Source: Homalodisca vitripennis
Lineage: Eukaryota > Arthropoda > Insecta > Hemiptera > Cicadellidae
NCBI RefSeq assembly: GCF_021130785.1
Contig: NC_060211.1
Span: 125,747,001-125,811,000 of the forward strand
Length of the DNA stretch: 64,000 nt
Reading direction: 5' to 3'
The notes below the pieces were generated by a model. That model made no database searches, had not been told where the DNA came from, and worked only from the letters and a program-made list of their open reading frames with translations. Positions within the stretch are counted from its first letter, which is position 1. Each line of letters begins with the position of its first letter. Made by a program: the position numbers and the translations under genes. This document shows positions 11,700-23,080 of this stretch, piece by piece.

Positions 11700-12060
11700 C
11701 AGTAAAAGGTTAACACCCATTAGCTATTGTATACGCTATTAACGGTAAACGTACCATTACCTATTGTACTTGTTGTAACTGGTACTAGATCACGAGGTAT
11801 TTTACATGGTAATTAATAACTGTTAACATGTCACTAGCAATATTGTACTCGCTGTTAATGTTTAATGTATCACTAACTTTTTTACAAGTTGTAATTGGTA
11901 CTATATAACTACGTATTTTACTCCTATGAAATAACTGTTAGTTAACAAATCACTAGCTGTTATAACTGTTACTACTTTACTCGCTAATGTATTCATTACT
12001 AACTGTTAACTTATATTAAAACTAATTACAATTCAATTAATAACTTTCTCGCTAACTGTT
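11700..12060. repeat. Degenerate tandem repeat, period about 116 bp
   Basis: GTTGTAACTGGTACTA at 11773 recurs as GTTGTAATTGGTACTA at 11888. TAACTGTTAACATGTCACTAG at about 11816 recurs as TAACTGTTAGTTAACAAATC.. at about 11933. Weaker echoes of AACTGTTAAC continue to about 12056. Two clear units and flanking remnants are visible; the sequence has diverged far more than the other arrays in the window. Confidence 0.7.
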
Positions 12061-14463
12061 ATACATATTTTTAACTTTTAAGATGTTAGTAGCTACTTAA
12101 ACGTCATAATATTTACTATCTGATTACCTAGTACATATGATTCTTACAGTGACAGTATTACTATATTATGTTGCAGTTATATGACAACAACATACATTAC
12201 AAAATTATATAAAAAGGTTAAATTGATAATATCTCATTAGCTAAAGTAAATGTTAACCTTTATTTTCTCCATTGACATAGTTATGCGATAGTTGGGTAGC
12301 CAACTAATCAAGGAGGGAAGGGTGGTGTAAAATGTGTCAAAGTGTAAAATTAGAAACAACACTAATAATTCAAACTTTAGGATTGATTATAATTATGTAT
12401 CATTGCACTCTCAATTTTTAAATAGAATGTTTAACGGAACATGAATCACTTGAGATCATTTGGCATGCGAGAATGAAATAGAGATGCGGAAAGAAGACGT
12501 GAGTTTCTTGTCGGTCTACCCTCACCCGCACTCTATCTATCTCAGTCCCTCATGGCCAAGTATTTCACTTTGTTTCCGGATTTCAATTTAACTTATCCCA
12601 CAACCCCACTGCGTCATGACTTGGCGTGCCTTTTGCTTTCATTTCCTTTCCCCTTCGAAATGGATTTTCAGAGGTTTTCTTGCATCTCACATCTATACCA
12701 GTACACAGAATAATAACATCAAGCTGTATCTTATCATTCTGTTTTCAGTTCTTTTAGTGTCTATTTAGAGTATGCCTAGTGCTTCAAAGTTAATATTTTG
12801 TGTATTGTAATTTAAATAAATTATGCTTGATCTTATCTATATCAAAAAGAGAGACAACCTCAAATCGAAATAAGATACTGTATGATACTCATGATTCACT
12901 TGGAACAGTTAACAGCAACTTCCTATCGTTTGCAGCAGTTTATCGATTTTGTAAGTTAGTCCAGCTTACTGCATTTGGGTTGTTAAGGCGTTCTGTATAG
13001 GGAGTATGGTAATTTCCATTTTCAACAACCGTATTGTTAGTTACCATATTTTATCTATAACTTGTTTAGTGCAGACAGAGTCCCCTCCCCACATTTACTG
13101 GGTTAAATTTCAAAGTTACAAAAGAGATGTAAAACACTGGATAAAAGTTCTTTATATTTTTACGATTTTCAATTTAGCTACACCAATTTTAGAGATTTCT
13201 TAGTATTTGTCCTTGCACGTTATAAGTCAGATCAAAATATCAATACACTACTAATAATCAATTGTTCACTAATATCAGGTGAAAAGTGGTTATTGTAACC
13301 ATCACATTTAAATTATTTTTAAAGAGAACCCGTTACCAATGAAACGGAAAGGATCGAGAACAATAAACTGGGATTTCAGCCTCCTGAGGGATCATCTACT
13401 TTTATTCAGACTTTTCTTCTTATTACAGGCCAGCTCAAACTCTATTCTTTTAAAGCTCCTCGCAAAAATTCATCAATTTTAGTTAATTTTGCTGAACAGA
13501 AAAACTAGAAACTCTAAAAAATATTAGGTATTTTACGTTCTCAAAAACAACAATCTTGTCAATTTATTTCACCCAGTTGTATTCGCTCTTAAAAAGCAAT
13601 ATCAAGAACAATAAAGATGGACAAGACAATAAAATGGTCCAATCGTCACAAATAATAATTTATAGCGGCAGAAAGGGTTGGCCACCGCGTCGTAACCGGT
13701 ATCAATGACGTAGTTCATGGTTTATGACGTAGGCTGCCTTTGCTGCTGGTGCTTTGCATCTACCAATACAACTCCAAATGGGTAAAAGGTAGATAGGATA
13801 AATCGACTGCAAAAAATATAGTTTGTCTTTTATGGTTATCGACTGAACAAGTGCTTCTCGGTACAAAAGTGGAAGTAAAGGACATAGTTAAAACCAAGCG
13901 TTTGATTGAGATTAGGAACTTATCTCTCTACTTTATGAAGTAATGCTTTTGAATGGCTAAATTGTAATACTGAAATTGAAATAAATATTACTACAATATA
14001 ATGGTGACATTACTCATTATGAAACATCTGAGATCACTTATTAGATTTACGTTAAACTTAGTATACGTGTCAGTCTTACCGTGCTTCTGATAAAATAGCC
14101 ATGAAAAATTAAAAGTGGAACCTAACAATTACATTCCTTTAAAAATACTCTTGATGAATTTTGATTTTATTTTATCAAAATGTCTCAAGATAGAATAAGC
14201 GCATGTTTTATAATATCGTATTTGACTTTACAGGGTTAAAAATACCCGAATGTTACACAGGTGTGTACAGTTGCATAAAAAATTATTTACCATCCATGAA
14301 AAATATTAGCCAATCAATATTATTGCATAATAAGGTCATTGGCATCCAAATACATTTTAGTAAATTTCGTAATATAAACAAATAAATTATTCGTAGTTAA
14401 AAACCTCTTTTTTAATATCCTGAAATACTTCGTTTGCAGTAGAATATTAACTATGAATTATTT
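12061..14463. other. No gene recognised
   Basis: AT-rich DNA with GC-richer pockets at about 12475-12690 and 13680-13780. The second contains two TGACGT motifs. Open frames of 60-66 codons (12800-13000, 13006-13203, 14203-14385) are AT-driven and unrecognised. Confidence 0.5.
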
Positions 14464-14760
14464 GACAGGACAACATCACGTATGTTTATCGTCGTTGTTT
14501 AAAGAAAGTTTAAAAAAATGTTGACATTCTAATGATATTTTTACTTTTTGCCTCGTGATTTAAAATACATATTTTGTGTATTTTGGACTATATCCAATAT
14601 ATGTCGACAGGACAACATCACGTATATTTATCGCCGTTGTTTAAAGAAAGTATAAAAAAAGGTATTTCACTGGTGACATTCTAATGCTATTTTTACTTTT
14701 TGCCTCGTGATTTAAAATACATATTTTTTTGTATTTTGGACTATGTCCAATATATGTTGT
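14464..14760. repeat. Two-copy tandem duplication, period 142 bp
   Basis: GACAGGACAACATCACGTAT begins copies at 14464 and 14606. Both copies continue with GTTGTTTAAAGAAAGT, GCCTCGTGATTTAAAATACA and a final TATTTTGGACTAT.TCCAAT. The second copy has an insertion of about 10 bp (GGTATTTCAC) and scattered substitutions. No coding potential is seen. Confidence 0.93.
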
Positions 14761-15832
14761 AAAATTATGTTTCTGAATTTAATCTTCATTGGCAATAAAT
14801 TGTTCTAAATCTTTTTAGTAGATGTATTGATCTTGAACTATGCTTTGTCAATGACTATAATCCTCCCTAGAAGTTAGTTTTTGACATCAGTGGTAAATAA
14901 TAAATTCATTTCAACTATATTTTTGCAAATATAAAACCCAATTGTTTGTATGCATGTAATTATGTTAATGAATTTAGCTCTGTAAAATCTAGTGTTTTAA
15001 TTAAATAGACCTACCCGAAATCAAATACATTTGTGGAACCGCTGATGTAATAATTCAATTACATTTGTCCCAATTCTGTAGAGACTATGTCCAATAGCTG
15101 TTAGATATGCTTATTTAACTTTATTGACGGATACATGAAACTTATATAACCCAAAGATAAATACCAAGGAATGGAGAAGCAGCAAAAAAGGTTCTTGGGA
15201 GATAAAAAAACTTACAACTAGTCGCTAAAATTCGTGAAGTTTATTACATTGAGAAACCTTATACAACTAACACGTAGTTTTAAGGGTTCCACATAAGTTC
15301 AGTATGGATTCTGAAGATAATATATTTCATGTTGTAATAATAAGTGGTGGAAAGTTGTGTAAAATCGCGATTGCACTCACTTATTAAACCTGGTTCTCTG
15401 CTCATAGACTAGAAAATGTGATGAAAAACTGTCAGAATAATCGGCTTCAGCTGTAAAAGACGTTAAAATTGATTAGTAGTAAACTATAAACAGTGATCAC
15501 ACAAACGTGTCTACTTTGTTACTCATTGTTTAATATCGGCCACCACATCACATATGGAGCCGTAGCAAATTTAAATATGAAAAATCCAAGACCCAAAAGA
15601 TTTCATGTTTGGATGAAAATGTCGGAGAGTGCCATACTATTTCCTATGATTCGCCGATTCGACCAAATACCATTTTTGCATTAATTTGAATATTCGCAAT
15701 AATAATATAGTCAGGGACATGTTAAATTTGCAAAATAATTACAACTTTTCGAGATTAAGTACGAGCGTTGTTTGAAGTTACAAGTATTAATACATTTAGC
15801 AATATTTATTCATGGCGGGTATATAGCCTCTA
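14761..15832. other. No feature seen
   Basis: AT-rich DNA; the 63-codon open frame at 15493-15684 is unrecognised. Nothing else is supported. Confidence 0.5.
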
Positions 15833-16781
15833 TACAGGTGTTCAATATTATAGGAGGATCAGTTTTTGCTGCAAGTAGTTTGAAAGAATGCTTAAAATAG
15901 AAGAGCTGTCCACTGATAACTAAGCCTGTTCGCGTGCGACGACATACGGACAGGTGCAAGGGGAATTCAGAAAGCCAGGTTCCACAAGGATAACAATACC
16001 TTCACGCACAGGTAATGTTAATGGTGATAAAAATTCGTGGGATGTGTACAGGAAGCGAAAACACGTAGCCCCCCTCCATCTACCAGGACACTGAATAGGG
16101 AGGTAGGCGTTTCAAGAGGTTTTAAATCTACGCTACAAATTAAATAAACCTGTATGCCACATCCAGATTGTGTGTAGGCTTGAAGCTGAGGATTTTCAGC
16201 CCAATAGGCTATGTGTTTTGATCTGCTGTAGGCTGGGGAAAATTAGAATCTCTTGGGAACATGTGTTATTCAATGATGAAACTACATTTAACATCTGTGG
16301 GCATGTGAATAGACAAAATTAACAAGTTTAGACCAATGAGCAACCAAATATCCTGCAAGAGTGGCATCGAGACACTCCCGAAGTGAATGTGTGGTTATGG
16401 ATGACAAAGACTAGTGCTTATTGACAGTTTATGTTTCCATGTATGAACAAACAATACAAAATGGAAGTAAGGAGTCGCTCTCCAGAATTGACTCCCTTAC
16501 ATTTCTTTGCTTGAGGGTGTATCAAGGCTAAAGTGCGCCAGATGAACATTAACAACGTCGAACAATTAAAACATTGAAGTAGAGATGCAGTTCATCAAAC
16601 AACACCAAATACGTGGAACAGAATATTTCTGTCTGTATAAGAGTGCTGGCAGTCATCAGGTATTCTAGTGGGTTATCATATCGAGTTATACTGATTTGTG
16701 GTTATCTGGTGCTATTTGCAGTGCGTCAAACATATTAAACCTTTTTAATTTCACAGAACACACACTTAATAATACCCTGTA
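15833..16781 (+). pseudogene. Dead mariner/Tc1-superfamily transposase copy
   Basis: The translation, with several stops and frame changes, follows a mariner-type transposase. An N-terminal helix-turn-helix-like part lies at about 15990-16150. RLEAEDFQPNR follows at about 16175-16210, then FNDETTFNICGHVNRQN at about 16270-16320, the region of the first catalytic Asp (FxDE). Next comes QEWHRDTPEVNVWLWM near 16360-16400, then RSPELTPLHFF near 16475-16510, the segment holding the final catalytic acidic residue (SPDLTPLDFF-type; here E and H replace the usual D residues). The part between the catalytic blocks is shortened. TACAGG at 15833 and CCTGTA ending at 16781 may mark the inverted ends, but the similarity beyond six bases is weak. 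The copy is inactive. Family recognition is from recalled patterns. Confidence 0.8.
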
Positions 16782-17040
16782 TTATCGATCCAATAGGATG
16801 GGAGAGTGAGTTACTACTTAGTCATATTATCCAATAAACGGTAAGTAGTCTTAAATGATAAAAGTAGATTATGATATACAGATCTACATGAAACTTTACA
16901 CTTGTACAGTTGGCTGTGTTTTAGATATTGGAGTTTAAAAAATGAATATATATTTAAAAATGCATGGTGAAACAGGTGGTCGAACTGTAAAGGTAGGAAC
17001 TAGAACTACAGGGTTAAATACACGCTAGACTTTAGATCAG

Positions 17041-17283
17041 CGTGGGAGATCCAAGTGGACCACAGCGGACAACATCCTGGCCCGGAGAGCACCTCCCAAT
17101 GCACCAATGTTTACCAAAGAACAACCGTACTCGAGATCCATGCTCCGTTCATCACATTTCCGTCCGCAATCCCAGTCAACATTACGGAGCAAAGTACTCA
17201 ATCGGTTGGCTCGAAATGACGATGAAATTGCAGCTTCAAACATAAAATGTTCAAGCGTTGTATGAAACCAACTGATCCAGCAA
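17041..17283 (+). CDS. Exon-like open segment, unknown product (candidate)
   Basis: A GC-richer island is open from 17029 to the TGA at 17263-17265. After a possible acceptor (TTTAGATCAG, 17031-17040) it reads RGRSKWTTADNILARRAPP, later MFTKEQPYSRSM and STLRSKVLNRLARNDDEIAA. The peptide is polar, basic and proline/serine-bearing, with none of the Lys/Asn/Ile/Phe bias of random frames in this AT-rich DNA. A strong donor-like CAAA|GTAAGT lies at 17280-17289, just past the stop. The frame that reaches it (HKMFKRCMKPTDPAK) is different from the main one, so one base change would be needed to link them. It may be a true terminal exon ending at 17265, a frameshifted exon or part of an unrecognised element. 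I do not recognise the protein. Confidence 0.35.
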
Positions 17284-17580
17284 AGTAAGTTAGTATCATG
17301 TGTTAGTGAATTACTGACAATACTAATTCAATAAATCTTCGCTATAATACTACGTTTACCGTTTCGTTTACTCTGTGCATGTCAACATGCAAGGCAATGA
17401 GACCAGAGTTACTTATCTGACAGACAGAAATCGAGACTCTCAATGTGCCGATGTTTAATATTGTCATTAACTTTGTTGTAATAGTAGACAGTAGAACTTG
17501 ACAGAGAATTTTACTAAATACTCGTTCGACATTTACAGTACGTACAGACAGAATTCGGATAAATCATCAACAACTGGTTG

Positions 17581-18695
17581 GAAAGCCTTGCTGAATTCTA
17601 GCAAGGAGAATATAATGCGTCCATTTTGTAAAAAGAAAGTTTATGGCGACTAAAGTTGAATACTCTGTAAAGTGTTGCTTCTTGGTACCACGATAAATAC
17701 GCGGAAACTCTAGACATACATTAGGATAAGATGTATCTATCGAATGTTTTCGAAATGTTCTCTAAAAATGTTTTCGACATCGAATCTACATGGGAAATGC
17801 CCTATGCCAAATGCTTTCAGTTGAAGCTGAATCAAATTCATTCTCATGACTCCAGCCTAAATCTTTCCCAAACTATTGACACTCTTCGAGGGAAAATAAG
17901 AACAGTCAATATGGTACCGATGATGACACCTCAGACAGTATCGTAACTGTGGCGGAAACTGGCTCTTCGCCGCTGCAAAAAGTTTCCTCGAAAAAGAAAA
18001 TGCCGTCCTTCAACAACAACTCGAAAGCCGTAACGGAAGAGCTTGAAAGTGAAGTCACAACAAAATCACACACGAACAAAATCGCACCTAATCAGCACCG
18101 TCAATGAATTAACAAAAAGTCTTGCGAGGGGGAGTTTCTTAGGAAGAGAGAAAAGAATTACAAAGAACTTTCGAAAAGCATGTCGAGAATCAAGAACAGA
18201 TTCTTACCGAATATAAAGTCGATGGACTAGAAAACAAAAACAAATACATGAGCAAAACCAAAGAAGAGCAGGAGATTCCTAACATAAAAACTGATGAAAC
18301 GTTTAATAATTTTTAATTCAAAGTTATGGAATGTAAAATAACTTCTCTTAAAAGACAGGTCTCGATAATAAGCTAGATATAGAGGTCCTGAAGGGAGCGT
18401 CCTATGCAGTCCTATGATGGGGCTCGATCCTTCAACCTGCTACCAGTCAGTCTCAAAAGTGGCAATACAAAGACTCTCCAGAGAAGGCTTCATAACTGTT
18501 TGCTAGAGCATCCTGTCTACAGCATAGTGTAATTTATTGCCTGTTGTCAAGGAAGACTTTAAGGTCACCAATATGTAAATGGGATAAACTCCAAATAATT
18601 TGAAACAATACTTGTTGTATTGACACCATTGCTAAAGCTCAACACTCATGTAATAAAGTTTTATCTCTCTATCCCTCTCTCTCTCTAAGCCAAAA
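17581..18695 (+). pseudogene. Internally deleted LINE: ORF1 remnant joined to RT tail and 3' UTR
   Basis: About 17900-17965 reads GTDDDTSDSIVTVAE, and a shifted frame at 17990 gives ENAVLQQQLESRN. Next come ELESEVTTKSH, TVNELTKSL and, at 18150-18300, KELQRTFEKHVENQEQI followed by KNKYMSKTKEEQEI. These heptad-like charged pieces match the coiled-coil part of ORF1 proteins in insect CR1/jockey-like LINEs, broken by several frameshifts. Directly after, at 18420-18530, comes RSFNLLPVSLKSGN..LQRRLHNCLLEHPVYSIV, the C-terminal tail of the RT protein, then a 3' UTR ending in a CT-rich tract (18662-18690). The endonuclease and RT are missing. A hairpin TTGCT..AGCAA lies at about 17587-17603. Inactive copy. 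Confidence 0.7.
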
Positions 18696-21600
18696 GTGTT
18701 TTTTACCAATTTTCAAAGCTATTTTAATCCCTCTTATCAATCTCTAGAGTTTGAAACTAATTTTATACACCTACTACAATGGCACATGCTTTATAAAGTT
18801 CATGCAAGGTATACAAATTTCCAAGAACAAATAAAAAGGGGGTTCATTTATTATAGTGAGTCTGTGTTTTCATTCAAAGGATATCATTTTACTAAGCAGT
18901 GATATTCATTCTGAGGTCTCAGGCGGAGATAGCAAGCAAAACAGTCATTAATGAAATTGCTAGGCTAACTGGTATTCACATACTAAAGTAGCAAACTTTT
19001 ACAAAGTAGTAGTAATTTGATTTTTAGCCTACATATTCCATAAGTAGTCTAATTAGCCTATATATGTTAAGATAGTAGTTGTAAGTATAGCAAATATATA
19101 AAATTATGCTTGGCTATTACCACTTATATAAATTTTACAGGAGGCTACAGGAGTCAAACACAAAATAATAGAGGGATAAAAATAAGTACGTGGTTTTAAT
19201 GGTAGTAATAATATGCGTTTAACGACTGAGGTGATTATTCTAATAATCACCAGTCTTTCACAAAAAAGTTAATTATTGCATGTTTTATTATTTGCACTTG
19301 AATTTAAAAACAGATGATATCTATTCATATATATATATATGTATAAATGTGTACTAGGTTAATGACCGTATTCATTATAAAATACACTCTGGATATTTTC
19401 AGTAACTACAATACCCATTACATTTTTACTGCCAATTTAAATTACTGGTATCTCCTCCCCCCCCCCCAGATGACAATCACATTGGCGGTGATGAACATAT
19501 TGCGTACTATGAACGTTTCCGAAATTTTCATCTAAAGGCCAGAAAGTTTGTTCAACTAAGACGAATCGTTGTGTTAGTATTTTAAAAAATATTGAAGTTT
19601 TTGGAAACGGTATCTGTTACAAAACACATATATCTGTGTTACAAATTATGTGGTAAGTTCAAGAATCTTGTAGAACACAAAAAGATTAGATCGCTAATAA
19701 AGAGCTACTTTATGAACAAATTGCAATAATTTTAATATACGTGTATAGTTCAATATTATTCATATTCGGTCACAGCCCAGCGTTTAGAAAACACATTCTT
19801 TAGAATCTAATAATTCTTGATATATTTATTGCAAATTTATAACTTGTTACAATATTCTATATTTCTTCAAAACATTTGAGGTAAAACTGATAAAAGTGAT
19901 ACTTTTTCTGATAACTCAATAAATCTCGATTCTTGGGTTTAGCAACTGACCAATCTTAACCATAATACAAACAGATTGAATGTGTCAGATCAAGTTCTCC
20001 GGGACATAAGTTAATCCGGCTCCTTTCCCGCTTATTATTTTATATGTTCATAATATATGAAAATATAAATTTGCGGCAGGAGTTCTTTTATAATACTACA
20101 TTATTTCAAAGTAAAAACATTAATTTCATTAAGTAACTCTATAACTACCTTTTTTTAACTTTTTTTAGGTCTATTTGTAAATGAATGGGAGGGAATCAGT
20201 CTACTTTAATAATAACTTTCTAACATTTTTTTATAATTAAAGTTTTAATTTTAAGTATATCGTATAGTTTCCTTATATGTATAATTAATTATAATAATTC
20301 ATTGATAAGTGTGAGTTTATTAATTAAGCTTACATTAATAAACAAAACTGCAGTTAATCCAGTATTCCATTAATTAAACGAATCAGCATCGCTAGTGACT
20401 TCAAGATTCCTCTTTGTGCACACGGCTCTTAATAAGGAGAGCTCGTATTTGTTTAGTTATACAATAATTCTTCCAAGACTCTTCAAAATAATACAAGCGA
20501 CGATTTATTAATTCCAAATCATAGTTTACAAATTTGTAAGTCCATATTCTTGTAGAAGAGTATTAAAACCATTAAACATTATTATTATTAAACATATAAA
20601 TTTTCTGTTTTCACACTGCTAAATTTGCTATTCAGAAGTTAATAGGTTGAACAGTGAACCCTGCCTGTCATCAAGTGCCAAATACCTACTCAGCTTCACG
20701 GAACAAAGAAAATGTTCCAGATAATACAGGTTATTGAATTAGCACGATAAGTAATCGAGTATATTATGTAACCAAAGTAAATTCAATGCTCTAGAGTTTT
20801 ACTTAACACCCTTTTTTTGGTACACCGGTTCCTAACAATTGGTTGATGAATTGAATGAGGTTAGTGTTTTTAATTTATGGTTTGAAAATTATGAATTTGG
20901 GTGTAGACTACTAAATATATGTTGAAGATATAGGCTCCTGACATTATTATAACATTCACCGTTTTATAGATTTATTATAGCGACCAAACATAAACGTGAA
21001 CTCAGAAGAGGGTTTACAGGCCATAGAGGAGCAGTAAAACTTTGCAATTAGCCTTAAGTACTGTGCTAACAAACCCTTTATTGCCACTTTCAAGTTTTCA
21101 ACACCTCTCCTGCCAGCTGATTGCCGAATACTCCAAGATAATCTCAATATCATCTTACATTTGAATGTAGCATAATATGCATGCGCAATTCATTCGCAAA
21201 CGCCTCCTCCTTGTGTGAAAAATAAAATTAAAACTACAAACTTGTAAAACCTCTTGAAATGTATATTTTGTAAGTTTATGGAATACTGACTAAATATTTC
21301 ACTCACCCTAGTAATGCGATGTAGATATAATTGTACAGGTTGTCTAAACATAGACACATTTTATAAATGGTTTGTTAATTGAAAAACATCTTTATGAAAA
21401 ATTGTAACTTAGTTTACTATTATGTTATGTATTGTTGCACAAATTAGATAATGATAAATGTGTGTTTTGTGTTATACAGAGTAAATCCATTTCATTCTTC
21501 AACGTTTGATCTGGAAAGATTATAGGTTTAAAAAATGATGTTCCATTCAAAATAAACATAAATCAGACACATTCCCTCTCTAGTATCAAATCGACCTTAA

Positions 21601-21894
21601 CTAATGGATGTACACAGGACTAAAAATACGCTTTTTATCCTTCCGTAAATCCAATCCAAGTATCATATGTTCTACATTGACATGTCTTATAGGTTAATTA
21701 ATCTTCATCGTCGTCTCGGATCCGTGGTGGTGGATGGCTTTGTCATAAAATTAAAATAACATAACACATGTGCAAATATGCGCCTTACATGTAGAAGGCT
21801 GTAACGTGGCAACGGGTTGCGGAGTGCTATAAATAAACCTTTAAAGTGTGTAATGAGGGAATTTCAACATAATTTGTAATTTGTTCTTTAGCTT
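18696..21894. other. No gene recognised; one hairpin and short simple repeats
   Basis: AT-rich DNA. It contains the hairpin at 19224-19255 (listed separately), a short TA run near 19327-19341, and a C-run at about 19458-19468. The minus-strand 65-codon frame at 20956-21153 is GC-richer than its surroundings but matches nothing I know. Confidence 0.5.
19224..19255. repeat. Perfect 10-bp inverted repeat with 2-nt centre, extendable to 14 bp
   Basis: GGTGATTATT (19230-19239), CT, AATAATCACC (19242-19251) is a perfect inverted repeat. Outside it GACT (19224-19227) pairs with AGTC (19252-19255) after a 2-base bulge. There is no T-run characteristic of a bacterial terminator and the genome is eukaryotic, so the role is unknown. 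Confidence 0.85.
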
Positions 21895-21995
21895 ACCTAA
21901 AAAAACAAACTTGTTTTTTGTTTATTTGTTTTTTTGTTTTGTTTTGTTTGTTTGTTTGTTTGTTTGTTTGTTTTTGTTTTTTGTTTTTGTTATTT
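21895..21995. repeat. TTTG/TTTTG-rich low-complexity tract
   Basis: The tract is dominated by GTTTGTTTGTTTG and TTTTTG units, preceded by a short AC-rich mirror (AAAAAACAAAC) at about 21899-21910, so the tract could fold back on itself weakly. Confidence 0.9.
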
Positions 21996-23025
21996 GTGTA
22001 ATGGGATATTTCACAAGTTGAGCCCAGCATGTTAATTATAACTTGATGATAGTTATAATAATGTTTTATTAAAAATAGTCTTTATAATACTTGCCTTTAA
22101 ATTTTAAACCAATGTCATTTTTATAAATATTTAAATAATGTGTAGAAATAAAGCTATTAAATGGATTTTCAAATCACATACATTAATTCAATATTTTGAG
22201 CCATACACAGATATCCGTAATCTTAAAGATAAAAATGTCTGACTACGGATATTCTTAAATCTGGTTTAATAGCCTTTTCTATTTGCTACACCTTGTCTGT
22301 AAACAAGATAGAAACTTTATTTGAAACTGTAATTAAAAGTCACCAAAATTAATAAAACTTTTATTTCAATTAAAATGCTCAGTTATGAATTTAATGCCGC
22401 CTCTACTGGGCTAGAAACAAAGTTCTGTAAGTTCCTTATAAGATCATTTATGATTAAAGTTTTTCAATTAATGAAGCCTGCCTCAAGTGGAAAGTAAGCC
22501 CTGATGAAACCTTCTGTTGATTTAACATTTCAATTTATTCCGACTTTATTTGGTTCATTGGCTAGTTACATTGTAGACATTGAGTGTTACAGTTATTTGT
22601 CTTATTAATTGCCAACTTAAAACGTCGACATGAATAAAATGAAGTACGTATTATAAAGCGTAATTTAGATATGTATACAGTTTTTAAATATTCAAAAAAT
22701 TAGAGTAAAGAGTACAACTTAAATATTACTTATTTGTGACGACTCAATAAGACTTAATCATAAAAGATAAAATTATATGTCGATTTATTAAGATAACTCC
22801 TTTCTTCTTTGAGATCGACAAGTTTGAGAAATTGTGGACCGTTTTTTTAGTGTTCAATCTGGATGATTTTAAGAGCCTTCCGAACTTTATTTTGTTTAGA
22901 AACTTTGGTTTAAAAATTTCATAAGGTTTGCGCACACTGGTTTTCTACATTGCCAATACTTCACAATAGAACAGTTACTATATTCGCTTGTCGTAACTAA
23001 TGTCGTATATGGAATTCCCTCCCAG
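21996..23025. other. No gene recognised; hairpin at 22211-22252
   Basis: ATATCCGTA (22211-22219) and TACGGATAT (22244-22252) form a 9-bp perfect inverted repeat around a 24-nt spacer. Nothing else is supported in this AT-rich stretch. Confidence 0.5.
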
Positions 23026-23080
23026 TTTACATAAAATTTATGGAGATCCAGAACCAGTTCTCCAGCGGATTGGTCGTGAG
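23026..23080 (+). CDS. Possible small exon, unknown product
   Basis: A 55-bp segment is bounded by TTCCCTCCCAG (acceptor-like, ending 23025) and GAG|GTAAGA (a near-consensus donor at 23081). In the frame starting at 23027 it reads LHKIYGDPEPVLQRIGRE without stops. Another frame reads WNSLPVYIKFM, and NSLP also occurs in LINE RT tails, so a retrotransposon remnant is an alternative. A segment this short gives little evidence either way. Confidence 0.22.

Noticed and set aside
15990..16680. Active mariner transposase
   Set aside because: There are several stops and frame changes, the segment between catalytic blocks is shortened and a conserved acidic residue region is altered.
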